Source of the DNA: Chrysaora quinquecirrha
Taxonomy: Eukaryota; Cnidaria; Scyphozoa; Semaeostomeae; Pelagiidae
DNA length: 64,000 nt
Direction of reading: 5' to 3'
NCBI GenBank assembly: GCA_014526335.1
Contig: JACTAT010000187.1
Span: 62,001-126,000 of the forward strand
Shown here: in pieces, positions 38,001 through 44,364 of the stretch
Layout of the letters: every line of letters begins with the position of its first letter
Numbering within the stretch: the stretch's first letter is position 1
Made by a program: the position numbers and the translations under genes
The notes under the pieces: model-generated
What the model was told of the DNA's origin: nothing
The model's input: only the letters and a program-made list of their open reading frames with translations
Databases searched by the model: none

Positions 38001-41000
38001 ACATTAATGGACGCGAGGGGGTAACTTACTCCTTGGGAATCTCGTACACCCTTGCGTTAATTCTATTGATTGCACGGGAAGCCCTTGGAAATCCTTTTGT
38101 TTCAAATCTCATAAGCCCTGTGAAAAGTGAAATGGTTTATTGAGCGCCAGACGCTAGGATCTCAGTAGTAGGTTAACTAATCGAGACCTCAACCCTGGCT
38201 GTTACGCTACCGTGACTGGGCTCCAACCCTTACCATGAGCTCCTGACACCACGAGTTGGATTACACCACGACGCCAGGGCACTTTCGATTGGACGCACTA
38301 GTTTTCTGATACCCTTCCCCGCATACTAACAAAGTTACTTCATGACGTTCACCCTTAAACAAACAGCATTGAATCTTGCTTTCACTGAAAAAGAGTTCTT
38401 GCTATTACGCCGATTGCGAACCAATGTAAAAGATTTTCCCAAGGAGCTAAAAGCTATCTGTTTACCCCTTTAATTTTCGCACCCATTTTATTTTCGCACC
38501 TCTAATTCTCGCGCACTTCGCGCCTCTATTTCGCACATCTAATTTGATACTAGGTGGAATATTTCCCTGGAATTAAATATCGGATTAAAAGACATTCAAT
38601 ATGATTGTAAAAGCAGCAGTTTGCTGAGACCTCGTTTACACGGAAACGTTCCCGAAGCGATCCGTACCAAGACTGGTACGGATATTGGCCTTCCGTTTAC
38701 ACGGAAACGTTCCCGAAGCGATCCGTACCAAGACTTGTACGGATATTGGCCTTCCGTTTACACGGGAATGTTCCCGAAGCGATCCGTACCAAGACTTGTA
38801 CGGATATTGGCCTTCCGTTTACACGGGAATGTTCCCGAAGCGATCCGTACCAAGACTTGTACGGATATAGGCCTTCCGTTTACACGGAAACGTTCCCGAA
38901 GCGATCCGTACCAAGACTGGTACGGATATTGGCCTTCCGTTTACACGGGAATGTTCCCGAAGCGATCCGTACCAAGACTTGTACGGATATAGGCCTTCCG
39001 TTTACACGGAAACGTTCCCGAAGCGATCCGTACCAAGACTTGTACGGATATAGGCCTTCCGTTTACACGGAAACGTTCCCGAAGCGATCCGTACCAAGAC
39101 TGGTACGGATATTGGCCTTCTGTTTACACGGGAATGTTCCCGAAGCGATCCGTACCAAGACTTGTACGGATATAGGCCTTCCGTTTACACGGAAACGTTG
39201 CCGAAGCGATCCGTACCAAGACTTGTACGGATATAGGCCTTCCGTTTACACGGAAACGTTCCCGAAGCGATCCGTACCAAGACTTGTACGGATATAGGCC
39301 TTCCGTTTACACGGAAACGTTCCCGAAGCGATCCGTACCAAGACTTGTACGGATATAGGCCTTCCGTTTACACGGAAACGTTCCCGAAGCGATCCGTACC
39401 AAGACTTGTACGGATATAGGCCTTCCGTTTACACGGAAACGTTCCCGAAGCGATCCGTACCAAGACTGGTACGGATATTGGCCTTCCGTTTACACGGGAA
39501 TGTTCCCGAAGCGATCCGTACCAAGACTTGTACGGATATAGGCCTTCCGTTTACACGGAAACGTTCCCGAAGCGATCCGTACCAAGACTGGTACGGATAT
39601 TGGCCTTCCGTTTACACGGGAATGTTCCCGAAGCGATCCGTACCAAGACTTGTACGGATATAGGCCTTCCGTTTACACGGAAACGTTGCCGAAGCGATCC
39701 GTACCAAGACTTGTACGGATATAGGCCTTCCGTTTACACGGAAACGTTCCCAAAGCGATCCGTACCAAGACTTGTACGGATATAGGCCTTCCGTTTACAC
39801 GGAAACGTTCCCGAAGCGATCCGTACCAAGACTTGTACGGATATAGGCCTTCCGTTTACACGGAAACGTTCCCGAAGCGATCCGTACCAAGACTGGTACG
39901 GATATTGGCCTTCCGTTTACACGGGAATGTTCCCGAAGCGATCCGTACCAAGACTTGTACGGATATAGGCCTTCCGTTTACACGGAAACGTTGCCGAAGC
40001 GATCCGTACCAAGACTTGTACGGATATAGGCCTTCCGTTTACACGGAAACGTTCCCGAAGCGATCCGTACCAAGACTTGTACGGATATAAGGCCTTCCGT
40101 TTACACGGAAACGTTCCCGAAGCGATCCGTACCAAGACTTGTACGGATATAGGCCTTCCGTTTACACGGAAACGTTCCCGAAGCGATCCGTACCAAGACT
40201 TGTACGGATATAGGCCTTCCGTTTACACGGAAACGTTCCCGAAGCGATCCGTACCAAGACTTGTACGGATATTGGCCTTCCGTTTACACGGAAACGTTCC
40301 CGAAGCGATCCGTACCAAGACTGGTACGGATATTGGCCTTCCGTTTACACGGGAATGTTCCCGAAGCGATCCGTACCAAGACTGGTACGGATATTGGCCT
40401 TCCGTTTACACGGGAATGTTCCCGAAGCGATCCGTACCAAGACTTGTACGGATATAGGCCTTCCGTTTACACGGGAATGTTCCCGAAGCGATCCGTACCA
40501 AGACGTGTACGGATATAGGCCTTCCGTTTACACGGAAACGTTCCCGAAGCGATCCGTACCAAGACTGGTACGGATATTGGCCTTCCGTTTACACGGGAAT
40601 GTTCCCGAAGCGATCCGTACCAAGACTGGTACGGATATTGGCCTTCCGTTTACACGGGAATGTTCCCGAAGCGATCCGTACCAAGACTTGTACGGATATA
40701 GGCCTTCCGTTTACACGGAAACGTTCCCGAAGCGATCCGTACCAAGACTTGTACGGATATAGGCCTTCCGTTTACACGGAAACGTTCCCGAAGCGATCCG
40801 TACCAAGACTGGCACGGATATAGGCCTTCCGTTTACACGGGAATGTTCCCGAAGCGATCCGTACCAAGACTGGCACGGATATAGGCCTTCCGTTTACACG
40901 GGGACGACATGATCCGTTTCCGTCTTGGAAAGCTATCCGTACCAGTTTGGGAACGCTTTCAAATCGTTCCAGAACGGAAGCGTTCCCGCGTAAACGCCCC

Positions 41001-43141
41001 TTAAAAACGGGAACGGATCCATTTTGATAACAGATAGTCAGGAATAATTCACCTACTGCCTGAGTCCGCTCCGAATATCTTAGTTGACAAGGTGTATTTA
41101 GATCATTGCTGCGAAAATTTAAGAACAACCGATGAAAATTTACTGGTTCTCATAAAAGAGTGCAGATCTAGTTACAGCGCTGGACCCCAGGTTTATAAAA
41201 TTTGCACAGTACCAATAAGAATCATGCTAAATTATACTTACTGCTATCCAAAGCTTTGAGCATTTCTTCGAAGAATCCTTCCAAAATACAGAATCGGAAG
41301 AATGGCAGGAGGCATTCATCACGCTGATTCATGAGAATGTCTTCCGTTTGTAGTTTGCCAATCTCAAAATACATCTTCCTATCGATAAAAGAAATAATAC
41401 AATAAAACAACAAAAGAAACAGGTGTTACATTTACCGTTCAATAGACCATTTCAACTAAGGACCTAGTTTTAAAAAAAATTGAAAATTAGGTCATAGAGA
41501 AATTTCGACTTCAGATTTGAATTCAGCACCTTCTTTTTAGTGTTGAGGCAAAGTTTTAGGCTTTTGGTCCTTAAGATATTGATTTTATGAAACTCTATAA
41601 AGGATTTGACCGTGAAAACTCGCTTGGGGTGAAATTTTACACCCTCAGTCATTTTACACCGTCAAATCCCTTATAAATTTTCAAACTTTTAATCGCTATA
41701 GAATCAACAAAATTTGCCTCAACACTAAAAAGAAGGTGCTGAATTCGAATCTGAAGTCGAAATTTCCTTATCATCTAATTTTCAATTTTTTTGAAAACGA
41801 GGCCCTTAGTTGAAACGGTCTTATAGAAAGCAATTGTATCCGTCCACAGCTTTTCAAGGAGTCCTAGTTGTACCCGGGATTGGCAATATGAGCAACTACA
41901 AAATGGATACAAAAAAAATGAAACTTTCAAACAATTTACACGCATTTTTTTATAAGGAAGTTCGGCTCAGGCTGAGTACTGAAAATTCCTTAACTGACAG
42001 CCAAATTTGAGTACTCAAAATTCCTTAGCAATTCCTTAACTTTTATACTAGTTTCTTAAAAATAATCCTAGGGATAAAGGAATATAGTGACATTAAGGTG
42101 TCAGAAGATGAATAGAAATGAATACTAATTAAACCATTGACAACAAGAGTGTTGCTTGCTCGTTTTATACATGTAAATGATCAGCTTCACAAGACTTCAT
42201 CACTTTTAATAAAGTCAAATTCCTTAATAGTCTCCGATCCAGTACTTGAATTCCTTAAGTTTTTGCCTACCCGAGTACTACCTTCCTTATAAAGCACTTC
42301 CTTATAAAAAAATGCGTGTAAATCTTGTCTTGAAAACCCCAGAACATAAAGGAAACGCTTTGCTTTGCCGGTCGTTAAAGTACTTATAAAAATTTCTTTT
42401 ACGGTGTTATTCTGTTTATCAATATTGTATAGTAAATTGTAAGGTTTTAGGGCCTGTTTACATGGAAGCGGGCCAGCCCGGTTAGGCGAGCTGGCTCGGC
42501 CAAGCGAGATCTGACAGAACAATAAATTCTTTTGTTTGTGAATCTTGCGTTTACATGAACCATCACTCAGCCCGGTGAGGCGAGATCCGTGGTCAAAGGA
42601 CGCGGATCTCATCTGGCCGAGATCTGCGGGAACAAAGTAATCTTTTGTTTGTTCACTTTGCGTTTATATGAAGAGCGGTCCAGCCCGGTCAGGCGGGGTG
42701 AAATTCTGACAGGAAAGAATGGAAAAGTGTTAATAAGCAAGACTAGCTCGGCTAACCGGGCTGGAAAATTTATCCATGTAAAAGCTCTGAAAAAGGATCT
42801 CGCCTAACCGAGCCAGCTCGGCTAACCGGGCTTGCCCGCCTCCATGTAAACAGGCCCTTAGGCCTTATCTTTTTCTTTGCATAGGAAATAATTTTAGCTA
42901 TGTAATTGAGAACTTTACCCTGTTTAAAAAGAATAGAAAATGAATCAATGAAAATGAAGTATTGCGGCTAATACGCGATGAAGAGCCTGTATAGCCTGGG
43001 TAGCTCAGTTTGTAAAGCAATTGTCTATTAAGCAAAAAACAAAGAGAGAAGAGCTGATCAAACCTTCGTTGAGTAAACTCGGTTTCAGCGTCATAAATGG
43101 CGAGGATTTCTGCAATTGATAATCGCCAAGAACTTCTCCAC
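13987..43141 (-). CDS. FCSK: L-fucose kinase (fucokinase), C-terminal ~555 residues, 15 exons
   Basis: Fucokinase phosphorylates L-fucose with ATP to L-fucose 1-phosphate in the cytosolic salvage route to GDP-fucose. Exons 5' to 3': 43064-43141, 41242-41378, 34285-34439, 27339-27400, 26708-26792, 26530-26596, 25681-25778, 24443-24477, 22148-22248, 21155-21387, 19580-19798, 17990-18089, 17097-17219, 15190-15290, 13987-14061. All junctions are GT-AG and phases agree throughout to the TGA at 13987. Recognisable pieces in family order are [28 protein letters not shown] (across a junction), the GHMP motif 1 region [14 protein letters not shown], motif 2 [33 protein letters not shown] and motif 3 GAGGGGF. 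Vertebrate FCSK is ~1,080 residues, so the N-terminal half must lie beyond the gap. The ~7-kb intron between 27400 and 34285 holds a BEL retrotransposon in opposite orientation. Confidence 0.93.
14478..14605. repeat. Partial copy of the CCTCGTCCCCAG-ended MITE family
   Basis: Starts AACCTCGTCCCCAGCACCCA and shares CTCGAATCTCAACCG and AATCGATTTT with the copies at 1412 and 15354. The far end is not recognisable. Confidence 0.55.
15190..15290 (-). CDS. FCSK: Fucokinase exon L14 (GHMP motif 3)
   Basis: Acceptor CCAATTTAG, donor GTTAGT, 101 bp. Encodes [20 protein letters not shown], with the glycine-rich third GHMP motif. Confidence 0.95.
15551..16131 (+). mobile_element. 5'-truncated LINE insertion, left arm only
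   Basis: The insertion ends in an A-rich tail (TTGAAAAAAAAAA) and interrupts the MITE where the right arm reads straight through. It carries the reverse-transcriptase tail at 15607-15918. The target duplication is short and unclear (possibly AAGA). Confidence 0.75.
15607..15918 (+). pseudogene. LINE reverse transcriptase C-terminal fragment
   Basis: 103 residues with [37 protein letters not shown] and [20 protein letters not shown], the typical end of CR1/RTE-like non-LTR polymerases, followed by a short 3' region and poly(A). The catalytic domain is absent, so this is a dead 5'-truncated copy. Confidence 0.8.
17097..17219 (-). CDS. FCSK: Fucokinase exon L13 (KLMAPGCEP)
   Basis: Acceptor TGTTTTTAG, donor GTAAGT, 123 bp. 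Encodes [20 protein letters not shown] then [13 protein letters not shown], conserved near the C terminus of fucokinases. Confidence 0.92.
17335..17665. repeat. Dispersed repeat related to 26830-27300 and 54240-54720
   Basis: Shares AACCTTCTGCCATC, TTTTACCAGATGCCAGG-like text and GGGGACGAGGCAAGCAA with the other two locations. Intronic, no coding role. Confidence 0.55.
17990..18089 (-). CDS. FCSK: Fucokinase exon L12
   Basis: Acceptor TTTTTGAAG, donor GTCAGT, 100 bp. Encodes [20 protein letters not shown] then [13 protein letters not shown]. Confidence 0.9.
18244..18677. mobile_element. MITE with 8-bp target duplication (hAT-like)
   Basis: Ends CCCAGGGGGGTACTCATTAA / TTAATGAGGCCCCCCTGGG and inner GGGTCCATGCCA / TGGCATGGACCC, 434 bp. 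Flanks are perfect 8-bp direct repeats TATTGATT (18236-18243 and 18678-18685). Inside, CAATATTTGGGGTC recurs several times. The duplication length suggests hAT; no transposase is present. Confidence 0.8.
18724..18997. mobile_element. MITE, short relative of the 8480-9175 element
   Basis: Ends AAAGCCTGGCTAAACTGACA / CTAGTTTAGACATAGCTT with shared inner GAGACA, CAGTTTAGCCACC and TGTAGCAAGAGACACG words. Confidence 0.6.
19580..19798 (-). CDS. FCSK: Fucokinase exon L11 ([13 protein letters not shown])
   Basis: Acceptor TGATTACAG, donor GTGAGT, 219 bp, phase 0 to 0. Encodes [20 protein letters not shown] and later [11 protein letters not shown], both strongly conserved in fucokinases. Intact here; the right-arm copy is damaged. 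Confidence 0.95.
19835..20186. mobile_element. MITE of the ACACCTTxTCAAxTAAG family
   Basis: Ends with AAAACGAGGCTCTTATTTGACAAGGTGT and begins with the decayed inverse (AGCCTCTTTTTCAAAATTT). A counterpart sits at 60058-60405 in the right arm. Confidence 0.55.
20347..20985. mobile_element. MITE, ends CTCTAAGGTCCC, TA flanks (Tc1/mariner-like)
   Basis: CTCTAAGGTCCCTAATAAGC at the left and GGTTATTGGGACCTTAGAG at the right, with TA on both sides. Long G runs (GCGGGGGAGGGGG) lie just inside each end. The right-arm counterpart is 59452-59908. Superfamily is inferred only from the TA flanks. Confidence 0.65.
21155..21387 (-). CDS. FCSK: Fucokinase exon L10 (GHMP motif 2, ATP-binding loop)
   Basis: Acceptor TGTTCTCTAG, donor GTAAGT, 233 bp. 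Contains [20 protein letters not shown], the Pro-x-Gly-Ser-Gly-Leu-Gly-Ser/Thr-Ser phosphate-binding loop of GHMP kinases. Near-identical copy at 59050-59282. Confidence 0.97.
21631..22107. mobile_element. MITE, ends GGGCGGACTGGCAG, ~10-bp duplication
   Basis: GGGGCGGACTGGCAG at the left pairs with CTGCCAGTCCGCCTCTG at the right. TTTCTGAACA is directly repeated outside (21621-21630 and 22108-22117). The right arm has the same insertion at 58339-58806, so it predates the split of the two arms. Confidence 0.7.
22148..22248 (-). CDS. FCSK: Fucokinase exon L9
   Basis: Acceptor CTTATTCTAG, donor GTAACA, 101 bp. Encodes [20 protein letters not shown] and [13 protein letters not shown]. Confidence 0.88.
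22471..22766 (+). mobile_element. tRNA-derived SINE with (TTTAC)n tail
   Basis: An A-box-like TGGCGCAGTGG and B-box-like GGGTTCGAGCC are correctly spaced. A non-tRNA body (GTACAAATGGGTACCTGG) follows, ending in TTTACTTTACTTTACTT. Present at the same place in the right arm on the other strand (57676-57971). No protein; moved by a LINE partner. Confidence 0.85.
23094..24315 (-). repeat. 62-bp tandem array, about 19-20 copies
   Basis: The unit on the minus strand contains TGGTTGGTCATTATGC, TTTATTTGGTGGTGCG, a T run of 7-9 and GGAGGCTACGCACTACTG. Because 62 is not divisible by three and the unit lacks stops, several frames stay open ([25 protein letters not shown]). The right arm has only ~8 copies (56735-57240). 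Confidence 0.95.
24443..24477 (-). CDS. FCSK: Fucokinase micro-exon L8 (35 bp)
   Basis: Acceptor TTCATTTAG, donor GTACGT. Encodes [11 protein letters not shown] plus two bases of the next codon. The KPIG.R.RRI string follows DGK in fucokinases, and the phase fits both neighbours. Too short to appear as an open frame by itself. Confidence 0.88.
25168..25540. other. Left-arm-specific insertion of unknown type
   Basis: The right arm joins the flanking sequence directly near 55960-56020. The insert has no recognisable inverted ends or coding content. It contains two AGCACCATxxAATAAAGCCT copies. Confidence 0.4.
25681..25778 (-). CDS. FCSK: Fucokinase exon L7 (GHMP motif 1)
   Basis: Acceptor TTTTTTAG, donor GTATGG, phase 1 to 0. 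Encodes [20 protein letters not shown] then [13 protein letters not shown], the sugar-contacting first GHMP motif (RVD..G.WSDTPP in fucokinases). Confidence 0.95.
25880..26160 (+). pseudogene. Possible decayed acidic coding remnant
   Basis: Plus-strand text encodes an acidic string ([18 protein letters not shown]) then a stop; another frame continues with [15 protein letters not shown]. The right-arm copy is similar (55375-55590). It could be a relic of a transposase N-terminus. Not part of fucokinase. Confidence 0.3.
26530..26596 (-). CDS. FCSK: Fucokinase exon L6
   Basis: Acceptor CCTTATAG, donor GTAAAT, phase 0 to 1. Encodes [20 protein letters not shown] then AP(A), the first strand of the kinase domain. 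Confidence 0.88.
26708..26792 (-). CDS. FCSK: Fucokinase exon L5 ([14 protein letters not shown])
   Basis: Acceptor TCGTGTTTCAG, donor GTAATG, phase 2 to 0. Encodes the conserved [20 protein letters not shown] segment that precedes the GHMP kinase fold. Confidence 0.92.
26830..27300. repeat. Dispersed repeat with internal inverted segments
   Basis: Text such as CTAGAATGTGTCC / GGACACATTCTG and TTTTGGAGAGCTCCAAAA is palindromic. Also present at 54240-54720 (same insertion in the other arm) and partly at 17335-17665. Frames on both strands are open by accident. Confidence 0.6.
27339..27400 (-). CDS. FCSK: Fucokinase exon L4
   Basis: Acceptor CTTTCGCAG, donor GTATAC, phase 0 to 2. Encodes [20 protein letters not shown]; the right arm has E for the first D. 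Confidence 0.88.
27645..27745 (-). repeat. tRNA-like segment flanking the BEL insertion
   Basis: Read on the minus strand it shows AGCTCAGTGGGTTTGTCATT (A-box-like) and GTTCGAATACC (B-box-like). It belongs to the tRNA-like repeat family at 37420-37925. Confidence 0.55.
27750..27988 (+). repeat. 5' LTR of the BEL element
   Basis: Begins TGTGAAGGTCACGTG and ends ACATTCAAATA. Identical to the 3' LTR except for a run of four versus five T near its end. Contains the element's presumed promoter; no TATA was clearly seen. Confidence 0.92.
27991..28008 (+). promoter_or_regulatory. tRNA primer-binding site
   Basis: TGGCGCCCAACGTGAGAG starts two bases after the LTR. TGG is the complement of a tRNA CCA end, and the sequence is typical of LTR-element primer sites. 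The exact tRNA was not determined. Confidence 0.8.
28025..28441 (+). pseudogene. gag: BEL gag, N-terminal part
   Basis: An ATG at 28025 follows the primer site. The frame ([20 protein letters not shown]...) contains a predicted helical/coiled-coil region ([20 protein letters not shown]) as in BEL Gag N-termini. The reading passes to another frame near 28380. Confidence 0.75.
28387..29613 (+). pseudogene. gag: BEL gag, capsid-like region and zinc knuckles
   Basis: Contains the BEL Gag (DUF1759-type) core ([40 protein letters not shown]) and then cysteine-rich knuckles ([40 protein letters not shown]). The frame ends early because the protease continues in a different frame from about 29570. 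Confidence 0.88.
29570..30117 (+). pseudogene. pol: BEL aspartic protease region, frame-broken
   Basis: The expected Asp-Ser-Gly active-site triad is present at about 29575 in a frame different from gag. A further frame change follows near 29910 and a stop at 30117. Annotated as broken. Confidence 0.7.
30118..31450 (+). pseudogene. pol: BEL reverse transcriptase
   Basis: Motifs in order: [36 protein letters not shown] and the catalytic MYADDM box (~30876-30893), followed by the thumb/connection ([21 protein letters not shown]). This is the BEL/Pao arrangement. The frame is open from 30118 to 31629, but the polymerase similarity stops near 31450. Confidence 0.93.
31450..32293 (+). pseudogene. 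pol: BEL RNase H and linker, frame-broken
   Basis: An RNase H signature appears in a different frame from ~31460 and again after a stop near 31637; the frame from 31640 holds [14 protein letters not shown] and [14 protein letters not shown], typical of the end of BEL RNase H. A further displacement lies near 32265. Confidence 0.82.
32326..33753 (+). pseudogene. pol: BEL integrase (longest intact domain)
   Basis: 475 codons. It has an HHCC-type zinc-binding region ([15 protein letters not shown]...CVTCKK) and the catalytic D, D, E in GVDFAGPL (~32690), FLSDNAKTF (~32880) and [11 protein letters not shown] (~33025). A basic C-terminal DNA-binding part follows and the stop precedes the 3' LTR by ~110 bp. 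The domain is intact, but the polyprotein upstream is not. Confidence 0.93.
33848..33864 (+). promoter_or_regulatory. Candidate polypurine tract
   Basis: CAACCTGGGGAGTGTAT directly before the 3' LTR contains the purine core GGGGAG, a plausible plus-strand primer. It is weak for a polypurine tract. Confidence 0.4.
33865..34104 (+). repeat. 3' LTR of the BEL element
   Basis: 240 bp, one T longer than the 5' LTR and otherwise the same. Followed by GATCTATCTATTG, matched in the right arm by the complement of CAATAGATAGATTCG (52981-52995). Confidence 0.92.
34285..34439 (-). CDS. FCSK: Fucokinase exon L3 ([10 protein letters not shown])
   Basis: Acceptor GACTTTTAG, donor GTTGGT, 155 bp, phase 1 to 0. 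Contains [20 protein letters not shown] then SGPAANVDW, a fucokinase hallmark. The 3' LTR of the BEL element ends only ~180 bp away in the downstream intron. An 81-codon frame on the plus strand here is its antisense shadow. Confidence 0.9.
34505..35635. repeat. (AAGC)n-rich array with ~55-bp higher-order units
   Basis: Mostly AAGCAAGCAAGC with repeated words ACATCAAGCATAAAGAAAGC and AAGGAAAGGAAGCAAGC recurring about every 50-60 bp between 34800 and 35270. The opposite strand gives endless [10 protein letters not shown] frames that are not genes. Right-arm counterpart 51886-52585 is shorter and lacks most of the higher-order units. Confidence 0.93.
35640..36480. other. Intron sequence without gene
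   Basis: Shared with the right arm at 50806-51880 in reverse, with numerous small differences. No exon-like segment with fucokinase similarity was found. It contains AGTTGCTTATTGACCAGTTG, also seen near 50820. Confidence 0.55.
36773..37174 (+). CDS. Tc1/mariner-type transposase DNA-binding domain only (133 aa)
   Basis: [20 protein letters not shown] starts a first helix-turn-helix ([20 protein letters not shown]), then a GRP-type linker ([18 protein letters not shown]) and a second helix-turn-helix ([20 protein letters not shown]). That is the paired N-terminal DNA-binding region of Tc1/Tc3-like transposases. The protein ends just after NGYYYLPAR; the DDE/D catalytic domain is missing. The same length frame, with two conservative substitutions, is intact at 46663-47064. 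It could be an internally deleted transposon, or a retained DNA-binding protein. It sits in the fucokinase intron between exons L2 and L3. Confidence 0.75.
   Translation: MAGPKSGRKAITPEMRAYIKYMKNTSATKLAKETGVSRSHIYRLWKEPIGLKPKPRKPVSGRPKKLTKRDERRLIRLAQKLSIEFPKWKAKTLRDEAGMQNVSVRTIYRILNKNGYYYLPAREEEDFRGIIWE
37420..37925 (-). mobile_element. tRNA-like repeat with hammerhead-like cores (family A)
   Basis: Read on the minus strand: A-box TATAGCTCAGTGGGA, B-box AGGTTCGAATCC, then CACTTGTGGAAAAA. Cores CTGAAGA...GGCT..AGCC..GAAAC lie near 37563-37590 (minus) and a CAGAAGA variant near 37790-37815. Units are ~200-220 bp and partly inverted. Also present at 45925-46440 in the right arm, so inserted before the arms separated. 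Confidence 0.65.
38175..38292 (-). repeat. tRNA-like SINE remnant (family C)
   Basis: On the minus strand TGGCGTCGTGG (A-box-like) and GGGTTGGAGCCC (B-box-like), separated by GTGTCAGGAGCTCATGGTAA. Counterpart at 45545-45655. Confidence 0.5.
38627..41002. mobile_element. MITE with an internal 61-bp satellite expansion
   Basis: Inverted ends AGACCTCGTTTACACGGAAACG / CGTTCCCGCGTAAACGCCCCTT. In the right arm the same element (45050-45216) is only ~165 bp, with one internal unit. Everything between is the 61-bp array. No transposase. Confidence 0.75.
38634..40895 (+). repeat. 61-bp tandem array, 37 copies
   Basis: Each unit holds CCGTTTACACGGAAACG (a 5-bp inverted repeat) and ATCCGTAC...GTACGGAT (8-bp inverted repeat). 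Two variants alternate irregularly (GACTGGTACGGATATTGG with GGGAATGTT; GACTTGTACGGATATAGG with GGAAACGTT). One unit near 40085 has one extra A. 61 is not divisible by three, so frames cycle through [24 protein letters not shown] text without stops; these are not genes. Confidence 0.97.
41242..41378 (-). CDS. FCSK: Fucokinase exon L2
   Basis: Acceptor TTATCGATAG, donor GTAAGT. Encodes [20 protein letters not shown] through [11 protein letters not shown]. Near-identical 137-bp copy at 44228-44364. Confidence 0.85.
41446..41819. mobile_element. MITE, ends TTTCAACTAAGGxCCT
   Basis: CATTTCAACTAAGGACCTAG at one end and AGGCCCTTAGTTGAAACGG at the other. The same insertion lies at 43775-44164 in the right arm. 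The family includes 11395-11991. Confidence 0.7.
42450..42857. mobile_element. PIF/Harbinger-like MITE with TTA duplication
   Basis: Perfect ends GGGCCTGTTTACATGGA / TCCATGTAAACAGGCCC, then CGGGCCAGCCCGGTTAGGCG / CGGCTAACCGGGCTTGCCCG, 408 bp, TTA on both sides. A TTA/TAA three-base duplication with long inverted ends is typical of PIF/Harbinger. AGCCCGGTTAGGCGAG-type motifs also repeat inside. Confidence 0.75.
43064..43141 (-). CDS. FCSK: Fucokinase exon L1 (first visible)
   Basis: Acceptor TTTTACTTGCAG, donor GTTTGA. Encodes [20 protein letters not shown] then TQR(R). Phase 2 in and 2 out, joining L2 exactly (AG+G = Arg). The right arm lacks it because its sequence starts at the homologue of left position ~41,855. 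Confidence 0.75.
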
Positions 43142-43235
43142 CTGCAAGTAAAAATATTAGTTAAAGGAGATCTACTAAAAACTAGATACTACGAAAGTCA
43201 GAGTCAACATAATCTAGATGCATATTTTTTCTGGT

Positions 43236-43735
43236 NNNNNNNNNNNNNNNNNNNNNNNNNNNNNNNNNNNNNNNNNNNNNNNNNNNNNNNNNNNNNNNNN
43301 NNNNNNNNNNNNNNNNNNNNNNNNNNNNNNNNNNNNNNNNNNNNNNNNNNNNNNNNNNNNNNNNNNNNNNNNNNNNNNNNNNNNNNNNNNNNNNNNNNNN
43401 NNNNNNNNNNNNNNNNNNNNNNNNNNNNNNNNNNNNNNNNNNNNNNNNNNNNNNNNNNNNNNNNNNNNNNNNNNNNNNNNNNNNNNNNNNNNNNNNNNNN
43501 NNNNNNNNNNNNNNNNNNNNNNNNNNNNNNNNNNNNNNNNNNNNNNNNNNNNNNNNNNNNNNNNNNNNNNNNNNNNNNNNNNNNNNNNNNNNNNNNNNNN
43601 NNNNNNNNNNNNNNNNNNNNNNNNNNNNNNNNNNNNNNNNNNNNNNNNNNNNNNNNNNNNNNNNNNNNNNNNNNNNNNNNNNNNNNNNNNNNNNNNNNNN
43701 NNNNNNNNNNNNNNNNNNNNNNNNNNNNNNNNNNN
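43236..43735. other. Assembly gap (500 N)
   Basis: Exactly 500 unknown bases, a round number suggesting a placeholder. The flanks are not continuous: the left flank is fucokinase intron upstream of exon L1, and the right flank resumes at the inverse of left position ~41,855. Confidence 0.99.
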
Positions 43736-43774
43736 GGAAGCTGTGGACGGATACAATTGCTTTCTCTATAGACC

Positions 43775-44164
43775 ATTTCAACTAAGGGCCTCGTTTTCAA
43801 AAAAATTGAAAATTAGATGATAAGGAAATTTCGACTTCAGATTCGAATTCAGCACCTTCTTTTTAGTGTTGAGGCAAATTTTGTTGATTCTATAGCGATT
43901 AAAAGTTTGAAAATTTATAAGGGTTTTGACCGTGTAAAATGACTGAGGGTGTAAAATTTCACCCCAAGCGAGTTTTCACGGTCAAATCCTTTATAGAATT
44001 TCAAACTTTCAACACCTATAAAATCAATATCTTAATGACCAAAAGCATAAAACTTTGCCTTAACACTAAAAAGAAGGTGCTGAATTCAAATCTGAAGTCG
44101 AAATTTCTCTATGACCTAATTTTCAATTTTTTTTTAAACGAGGTCCTTAGTTGAAATGGTCTAT
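43775..44164. mobile_element. MITE, right-arm copy of 41446-41819
   Basis: ACCATTTCAACTAAGGGCCT and AGGTCCTTAGTTGAAATGGT ends, with the same interior in inverse order relative to the left arm. Confidence 0.7.
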
Positions 44165-44227
44165 TGGACGGTAAATGTAACACCTGTTTCTTTCGTTGCT
44201 TTATTGTATTAGTTCTTTTATCGATAG

Positions 44228-44364
44228 GAAGATGTATTTTGAGATTGGCAAACTACAAACGGAAGACATTCTCATGAATCAGCGTGATGAATGCCTCCTG
44301 CCATTCTTCCGATTCTGTATTTTGGAAGGATTCTTCGAAGAAATGCTCAAAGCCTTGGATAGCA
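44228..44364 (+). CDS. FCSK: Fucokinase exon R2
   Basis: Same splice sites and length as L2 ([20 protein letters not shown]...), with GTAAGT donor. Confidence 0.85.

Noticed and set aside
38050..38117. A 68-bp AG...GT-bounded frame (and its copy 45734-45801) as an extra fucokinase exon between L2 and L3
   Set aside because: It breaks the phase into L3, whereas L2 joins L3 perfectly without it. Its text (AAAAGGATTT, GTACGAGATTCC) resembles dispersed repeats near 24780 and 56190.
38621..40823. Repeated-peptide frames ([22 protein letters not shown]) as a repeat protein
   Set aside because: Frame cycles every unit of a 61-bp satellite; the right arm has just one unit, so no protein could be conserved.
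42995..43060. tRNA-like GGGTAGCTCAGTTTGTAAAGC as a tRNA gene
   Set aside because: An A-box-like start only; no B box or matching acceptor stem within 80 bases.
43097..43820. Frames that run through the N gap
   Set aside because: They exist only because N codons are not stops.
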